Part shown: positions 58,101 to 64,000 of the stretch, piece by piece
Numbering within the stretch: position 1 is the stretch's first letter
How the letters are laid out: every line of letters begins with the position of its first letter
Assembly (NCBI RefSeq): GCF_014633365.1
Contig: NC_068346.1
Location: 12,297,030 to 12,361,029 of the forward strand
Length of the DNA: 64,000 nt
Reading direction: 5' to 3'
Source: Diospyros lotus
Lineage: Eukaryota > Streptophyta > Magnoliopsida > Ericales > Ebenaceae
The notes under the pieces: model-generated
Told to the model about the DNA's origin: nothing
Seen by the model: the letters and a program-made list of their open reading frames with translations, nothing else
Database searches by the model: none
Program-made: the position numbers and the translations under genes

Positions 58101-58280
58101 GGGGCCGGCTGATGGGGTAGGCTAGTGAGGCAATTGCCTAGCCTCAACCCTATCAGCTTAATAAATAATTATTTTAATTTTATTATTAAAATAAAATTAA
58201 TAAATTTTTAATTTTTTATTAAGAGTTGGGCCGCTAAATTAATGATGGCTTAGGCCCCCTAAGCCCTCGAGCCGGTCCTG
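58101..58280. mobile_element. Short MITE-like insertion in the BAHD gene
   Basis: The BAHD frame breaks at KVE and resumes at LVSNATVGAF, which defines an insertion of about 180 bp. Its ends are GGGGCCGGCTGATG and (reverse complement) CAGGACCGGCTCGAG, an imperfect inverted repeat of the hAT-like CAGGGCCGGC type. It contains AGTGAGGCAATTGCCTAGCCTC and an AT-rich core. No clear 8-bp duplication is kept. Confidence 0.6.
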
Positions 58281-58468
58281 AGTTGGTATCCAATGCTACA
58301 GTTGGTGCATTTTCACTTCAAGACTGCAGGGATGGGAGTGGTGTGGTAGAGATTGGTGTCGCCATGAAAAGAGATGAGATTGAAGCTTTTGCTTCTTGTT
58401 CACTAGTGGTCACTAGTGGGCTTCGGCCTCACGGCTTGCAGTCCTCGGGAGCCAAACGAGGAGTTTAG
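58281..58468 (+). pseudogene. BAHD acyltransferase, piece 4 (C-terminus)
   Basis: The frame VSNATVGAFSLQDCRDGSGVVEIGVAMKRDEIEAFAS matches the BAHD end (SLAESRDGxGGVEIGLVLKKxEMEAFASLF). It runs on to a stop at 58468, with a C-terminal extension not seen in the family. Confidence 0.85.
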
Positions 58469-59606
58469 ATTAGGATACCCGATATCCAGTTATCGGCCCC
58501 TTGGGCCATTTGCGTCGGCCGCTTTAGATTAATTTCTGTACTCTCCAAGAAAAGATGTAGGTGGTGGGGTTGGCCTTTTAGTGTTATCGAGGAACAAAGA
58601 ATTCAATTATACCAAATCAACAAGAAGGATAGGCCACAAATAAATCCCTCCAAGCCTGAGAATCAACCATGGTCATACCTAATTGGACTAAGTAAATGAG
58701 CTAATTTGTTGGCTGCCATCTTTCCTAATATGCATCACATCTTCACATTGAGCTTGCCCCAGAGCAGATAAAAATAAAATCAACAAAATGTCCATAAGGA
58801 GGATCTTAGACGATCACCGCTGACGCTGAGTCCCCCTCTTAACTGAAAGTTAAAGAGAAGCCTGTCTGTACCAAATTGATCCCACGTGAGCCCCCACTGC
58901 CTCTATGACTTCAGCATCAGCACACGTGATCAATATCAACAAGAAGTAACAAAAATTGAATTAATATTTTATTATTGTGATGTGAAGATGCAACATTAAG
59001 TAAAAATAGTATTTTATTTTTTGGGCCATTTACTTGGAGGAAAAACAATTTCCCCAGGGATGACATTAGGCAGGAAATTGGACAGATGATTCTATAATCA
59101 AAACCAACATAATCATATCAAGCACCTATCAAGCCTCTTAAGGTCAATTACATATATATTGAACTAGTCAGTGATCTCTATCTGCACCCATATCTGGCTG
59201 CTGAAAAATAGACATGCAATCCATTTACAAAAGCAGCATGCCCATCTTCTTTGCCCCCTCTGTTCTCTTTCTATCATAGCATTCTTTATTTTGCTTCTTC
59301 ATATCTAGAACTACCTGTCCTTCATCCTCCTCCTCCTCTCAACTCAATCTACTCTTTGTCCGCGATGCGAGCATCCTGAATACAGCAAGAAATTAAAAGT
59401 TTTTACAATTAATTGTGCATCAACTTGTCGGATGTTCACCCTAACCATGGCTGGCACTGTGGATGCGTTGGTATTCATACGCGACACAAGGATGGCATGT
59501 GTTCAAACAAACTTACAAATGATCCCAACCTAAGCAAGCCCCGGACAACATTATCTGCACTGAAAATCCTCCTCAAGACAGAAAATGCATTCGTGTGAAG
59601 TCCTGC
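58469..59606. other. Gene-free stretch between the BAHD remnant and the DUF2301 gene
   Basis: No gene or element end can be supported. The right part (about 59350-59606) is probably the 3' UTR of the minus-strand DUF2301 gene. Confidence 0.5.
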
Positions 59607-62600
59607 CTAATTAAGCTTCTGACTGAATTTTTGTTGCTCGAGTTTCTCAATTAAGGCTGCCTTTTGCTCGTCAGGCAAAGCATTGAACATGAAAACAGAC
59701 TTGTCTCCAATATCATCCTGGAAAGTTAGCAACATAAAATCAGACTATGTTTAAACAATTGACATTCCATGGGAAATAAATTAGGTGGAGGAAAGATTAT
59801 TCAGCAAATTCAAGTAACAAAAGAGATCTACCTTAACAGGCTGAGTGAATTTTCTCCCGGCAAAAATTATGAACAGTGCCATCCAAAGACCCAGTAGAGT
59901 TGTCTTTACTCCGTTATCCATTAGACCACTCTGTGAATTCCAAACAAAGCCCGCAAGGGTCTAGGTGAAGAGGAATGTGCAGAACAGAAAACAAGTCTAT
60001 GGTTTAAATGCTTTTAACCTAATAGTAGAATTGTGAGATAAAAATGTTTTGAAGGTGGCCATTTTTGATGTAGCAACCTGTCATGTACCTAGGGTTTAAC
60101 TAGGGTTTTAGTAGGAAAATACAGAGAACAGAGAGAATTGGAGAGCAGAAAGTGGGAGATAACAGACAGAATTGAGGGAGAAAAGAGAATTGAGAGGGAA
60201 GGATATAGGAATCAGAAGGGAATGAGAGAGAGATCTGAGTTGAGAGAGAAAACAGAAATTCAATTATCATTCAACTATGAACATTATCTAACTAATCTAA
60301 CCTATTTATAGACTGTTCTATCATTTTAGTTACAATACAACTGAAAGATACAACCACCAAAAGAAGTACATATACATAATAACTATTATATCCTTGGGGA
60401 TCCTTGGGGTTGTGACACAACCATATGCATTTATGGGAGTTCTCCATAACAAATGGAATGGCTACTTTCATGACCAGTTTCTGTATCTCCCATGTCATAC
60501 TTTATAAACAGAAGATCGTATTTTCAAGAGAACAAATGGAGGGAAGGTGTGGGCTGTAGAAATCATTCAGGGAAATGAGTGCCATGACACTGTCTGGCTG
60601 CTAGGCCATCATAGGAATAAATAAAGTCAACTTTAACTTAACTTTTGTTCTAGACCTTGGATAGAACTCCCAATAAATAAGTCAACTTTAATGTAACTTT
60701 TGTTCTAGACCTAGGATAGAACTCCCGGTCTTGTATTACAAGCTAGCCATGGAATCATTGACAAAATTAATTGTGTTAAAGGGCTCCCTGATTAGTTGAA
60801 AAGCTTAAGAAGAGTACCAGGTGTCCAAGAAGGACAGAAGGAATGACAAATGTCAGGATACCAGCTTCCAACTTCCCATAGCAGAGACCTGCCTCAAGAA
60901 TGCCAGCAACCAAAAGTAAGGAATCCCGCATGAAAGGTGCTCGTTTGTTAAACAAAATGTACATGAGATTACAGTGTTCCCGATTCATTGCAAATCAGTT
61001 TGTTCAATGTCGAATATATATGTTTTACAACATGGCTCCATGAGAGACTACAAAACAAAGGTATTGTCCAATCACTGGCTTTCTGGGGAAAGGTGCAAAG
61101 GGAGAAATTCTGATATCTATAAATGAGAGGGCAGGCTATGAACTAATAAGTAAGCTATGGTGTCAATGAGTAGATTACTCAGTAATTAAGAATATGGAAG
61201 CATAAATTGGGTAGCTTAAAGTTGCTAAGGATGCTGTAATGTACCCATTGTCTTATCAGCTATTCAGATTTGACAGGCAAAATCTTAAAGCTCTATATTG
61301 AGGATCCCGGTCAATCATGCAGTAGTTGAGCATATAAATGGAGAGAACTAAACATCTGCATAATTATCCAATGTAAAGAACAACTCCGTGATCTCTTTTC
61401 CTGATGACCATGCATGCAGTTCTAGGCATGCATAAAAAATTGCTAAAATAACAAAAAATTTCATTTTTGACAATTAACTATCTTTCACTCAACAATGGTC
61501 ATCAAACTAATGGAACTTACAGTCACAGTGGAGGGATTCTTCTAGAATTCCTATACATTTAAACCTTCACTTATTATAAAGACCCAAAGATGCCTATATA
61601 TATACATATGTATGTCCAAAAACAAGTAATGTTCAGATCTAAGTTTGACTGCCTTCTCTCTAGATAGTATTTTATGGTAAGTTATTTTTATATGATAGCT
61701 CTTCTAAACCTTGAATTAGAACAACTACAAACCAAAATCCCAAAGCTACAGGCAGTTGTTAGCTTCTGTATGTACAAGACAGCTTTAACCAAGGTTGAAG
61801 GAGAGGAAGAAAGCTAGTTGTTTTCCCTCAATTTGTTTGAAAATCTTGATGCAAACAAGTATGGGTTCCAAGCATGCATATATCATCTTTCATCCATGCA
61901 TATAGTTTACCTTCGAGGATTTGAGCATGTCACCATGAAACATGATATTGAGGGTTCAAATCCCTCCTCAAGGATAGGCAGATCAGAAGCAATGGAATCT
62001 GGGTGTGGGTCTTTTGTTGAGATCAAGTGCTATGGAGTTTCATCCGAACAGAAATTTAGAGGGACTAGATGTGACTATGCATATAAAATTTTATAAATGG
62101 AATCTAAAACTAATGGTAAGTTTTGGGCATGTTAGAAAATTTTACCTTCCTTGAAGACAAGTCCTGTCAATGCTGCAAAGAGCGGGCCAACAAACCAGAC
62201 AGCTGTTGGGTTGTCAACAACATATTGTATCAAGTTCTCACCAGCTGGTTGAGCAAGGCTTATATATGTTGCTGAGGACCCTAAAACACCAAGTGCCCAT
62301 AATGCTTGAAGAGTGCGCTTAATCTCTGTTACATAGATGTGAATCAACAACAATGATAAGCCTAGCCCACCGGCTCCAAAGGCATAAAGCCAATCCAGAT
62401 TGTTTTTTATTAAGCCACTCAACGAAGAGTCATCAGGAAGAAAGGCTGTAGAAGCAGCAATAACAAATGATGCAGCAGCAGTGACCAAACCTGACCTATA
62501 TAAGATCACCTGTTGCAGCAAGAGAACAATCACTTCAACAGTGAAACGCCAATGAAAATTGAAGCTGCTTGAAAAGTATGCCATTAAGCTGTATTTAGAT

Positions 62601-63692
62601 GAATATATTAATCTAACTAATCCTGTACAGCATGCCTTAATATATGTTTTTAGGATGGACTAAATTTCTTTAACACCTATACACTTCCAAAAGTAATACA
62701 GATGCGAATTAAGTAGCTCCAGAGGAAGATGGGGCTTTAAAATTTAGTACTCAATTATATGTTCGTGAGCTTCCATAAATCAAACACAATTGCAGGCAAA
62801 CTCTCAGTTCTTCCTTCAGTTGGAACATGCGAATTTAATTTTACAAACATCTGTTCTGATGCAGTCTCTGATGATTGAGGACTTATGCACAAATAATGCT
62901 CAATAAAATTTCCCAAAAACTAATCTTTTGTGGAAAAATTACATTTAGACTAAAATACAGCCAATCAAAGAGAACAGGTAATTTGCCCTTTTTGTTTTCA
63001 GGTCATAGCCACCAATTTCTATTGGCAAGAGGCTGCTTAAATACGAACGCAACTGATTTTGGATTGCTCAAGTGAAGAGGGTCGAAATAAAGCCCTTGCA
63101 GTTCTAAATAAAAGGCGATACCTTGCAGCAGACTCACGGAAACAATCAAACCTAGAATGTTAGAAACTGCCAGCAGCTAGCAAACTTTGATAGGATTCTA
63201 ACACAAATGTGGGTTCCGGTTTTCGTATGTCCCAAAATTAAACAACGGTTTCCCCTGTCTCAATCCTTATCCTCAACGAATGGAAACACACAATTAAAAT
63301 TCTCAACGAATTGAAACATATCCACATATAGCATATATATATATACATATATATGTATGTATGAATGTATGTAACTGTATACGAACAGTGGGTACCTCTC
63401 GAACGTCGGACGATTCGACACTCCAAGGGCCATATGCTCCTTCATATACCACTGTCTGGTCCGGAGACGAACTCCCGGAGCCTTCTCCGAGGGCCAGGGA
63501 TTTGAAGGAAGAAGGCGGTCCATTCCCGATGGGAGACGACCCATGCAAACTACCGGCACGATGGGGGAGAGAAATAAGAATTCTCCCACGGGGCGAGGGG
63601 GATTTGGGTTTGAATTTGGAAGGGGAAGTTGCTGGTTTAGGAGCAGCCGAGAAGGCGGCTGCAGACAACGCTACTGGTATAGCGGTGGTCAT
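59607..63692 (-). CDS. DUF2301-family chloroplast membrane protein (Ycf36-like)
   Basis: Five minus-strand exons join in frame: 63692-63396, 62509-62146, 60888-60818, 59930-59832 and 59717-59607. They give about 313 codons, with GT..AG at every boundary. Residues 1 to about 70 are Ser/Ala/Pro-rich with few acidic residues, a typical plastid transit peptide. Exon 2 starts the conserved part (VILYRSGLVTAAASFVIAAST). It holds several hydrophobic segments, including LYAFGAGGLGLSLLLIHIYVTEIKRTLQALWALG and NPTAVWFVGPLFAALTGLVFKEG. Exons 3-4 add LCYGKLEAGILTFVIPSVLLGHL and LLGLWMALFIIFAGRKFTQPVK. The last exon ends in a soluble tail (DDIGDKSVFMFNALPDEQKAALIEKLEQQ). About five or six membrane spans are expected. 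The family is shared with cyanobacteria and its exact role is unknown. The gene looks intact. Confidence 0.88.
60079..60417. mobile_element. Solo LTR in intron 3 of the DUF2301 gene
   Basis: The element starts TGTCATGTACCTAGG, ends GGGGTTGTGACA, and has CAACC exactly on both sides (60074-60078 and 60418-60422). It is 339 bp, of the same family as 1946-3312. The GAGAGA-rich centre and AACTATTATATCCTTGGGG end are shared. Confidence 0.9.
61905..62060 (+). other. Possible SINE-like segment in intron 2 of the DUF2301 gene
   Basis: GAGGGTTCAAATCCCTCC (61949-61966) folds as a tRNA T-arm and matches the pol III B box GGTTCAAATCC. An A-box-like stretch upstream (about 61910-61925) is poor. There is no complete tRNA cloverleaf, so a decayed SINE head is the most that can be said. 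Confidence 0.3.
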
Positions 63693-64000
63693 GCCGGGGC
63701 GACGGCGTCAAGTTCTGCTAATAAATTTGAAGCAGGCAGAGCTGAGATTGAGGCTGCCAAGTGCCGAGTACCGAGTGCCACGTGCCGAGTGCCCAACCAA
63801 ACCATTTTCTTGTATTTTATCGTATCTATCTGCCTGTATCCCATCCTATCCTATCCTATCACATAGACACGTTACGATTTAGGTTTTATTGTACCATCCA
63901 TATAATTGTTAGTCTGTTACAATCGGTCATTGTTTATGATGTTAAACTATAATTAACGATAAGATTATTTTTTTTACTCACTTAATTAGGTGTCTAGTTT
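63693..64000 (-). promoter_or_regulatory. Upstream region of the DUF2301 gene with G-box and GTGCCGAG repeats
   Basis: CACGTG at 63779-63784 is a G-box, common in light-regulated plant genes. Around it GTGCCGAG occurs three times (about 63761-63792). A TATCC-type pentamer run (CCTATCCTATC) lies at about 63846-63860. No TATA box is claimed. Confidence 0.45.

Noticed and set aside
61949..61966. tRNA gene
   Set aside because: Only a T-arm-like hairpin with a B box is present. No acceptor stem, D arm or anticodon arm can be folded around it.
63361..63882. 173-codon plus-strand frame
   Set aside because: It is the antisense shadow of exon 1 of the DUF2301 gene and its upstream repeats.

Overview
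This window is nuclear DNA of a eudicot plant. It is AT-rich, has spliced genes with GT..AG introns, carries plant-specific gene families (VIM/ORTHRUS, FAR1-related, LBD, BAHD, a plastid DUF2301 protein) and is dense with plant retrotransposons, Mutator-like (MULE) elements and MITEs. Only two complete genes look intact. VIM/ORTHRUS (+ strand, 32615-38341) has nine coding exons that join in frame to about 753 codons with PHD, RING, SRA and RING domains. A DUF2301-type membrane protein gene (- strand, 59607-63692) has five exons that join to about 313 codons. The first exon of a mitochondrial Rieske iron-sulfur protein gene is also present (- strand, 4958-5138); no later exon is recognisable to the left of it.

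Layout. 1-3312: a broken Ty1/copia pol with its 3' LTR, then a small solo LTR into which a 5'-truncated RTE-type non-LTR element has jumped. 4958-5138: Rieske exon 1. 5595-7268: a foldback MULE whose two arms are almost entirely inverted copies, with a perfect 9-bp target duplication and GC-rich palindrome arrays. 7766-18290: gene-poor DNA with a GRF-zinc-finger/coiled-coil pseudogene and a FAR1-related (MULE transposase-derived) pseudogene. 18300-31215: tandem repeats, a gypsy-type solo LTR, a copia-type solo LTR inside a tandem repeat, and a LINE ORF1 remnant split by a roughly 4.2-kb LTR-like insertion that itself holds two MULE-type MITEs. 32.2-38.3 kb: VIM. 39.7-40.3 kb: a purine-rich diverged tandem repeat.

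40941-58468: a BAHD acyltransferase (malonyltransferase-like) gene broken by three insertions: a long foldback element, a 14.6-kb copia element, and a short MITE-like sequence. The copia element is interrupted in its protease/integrase reading frame by a 7.9-kb Ty3/gypsy element with paired 2.5-kb LTRs and a perfect AAGAC target duplication. Inside that gypsy element, between pol remnants and on the opposite strand, lies an intronless LBD (LOB-domain) transcription-factor reading frame with a TATA box upstream. The order of insertions can be read directly: BAHD gene, then copia, then gypsy; the LBD cassette is inside the gypsy element.

The window holds no operon-like cooperation between genes. 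VIM (maintenance of CG methylation) and the DUF2301 gene are independent housekeeping-type loci set in a graveyard of transposons. The most unusual items are the antisense LBD cassette in the gypsy element, the palindrome array in the copia leader, the foldback MULE with GC palindromes, and a 22-bp motif shared between the VIM promoter and a gene-free region near 8.5 kb.
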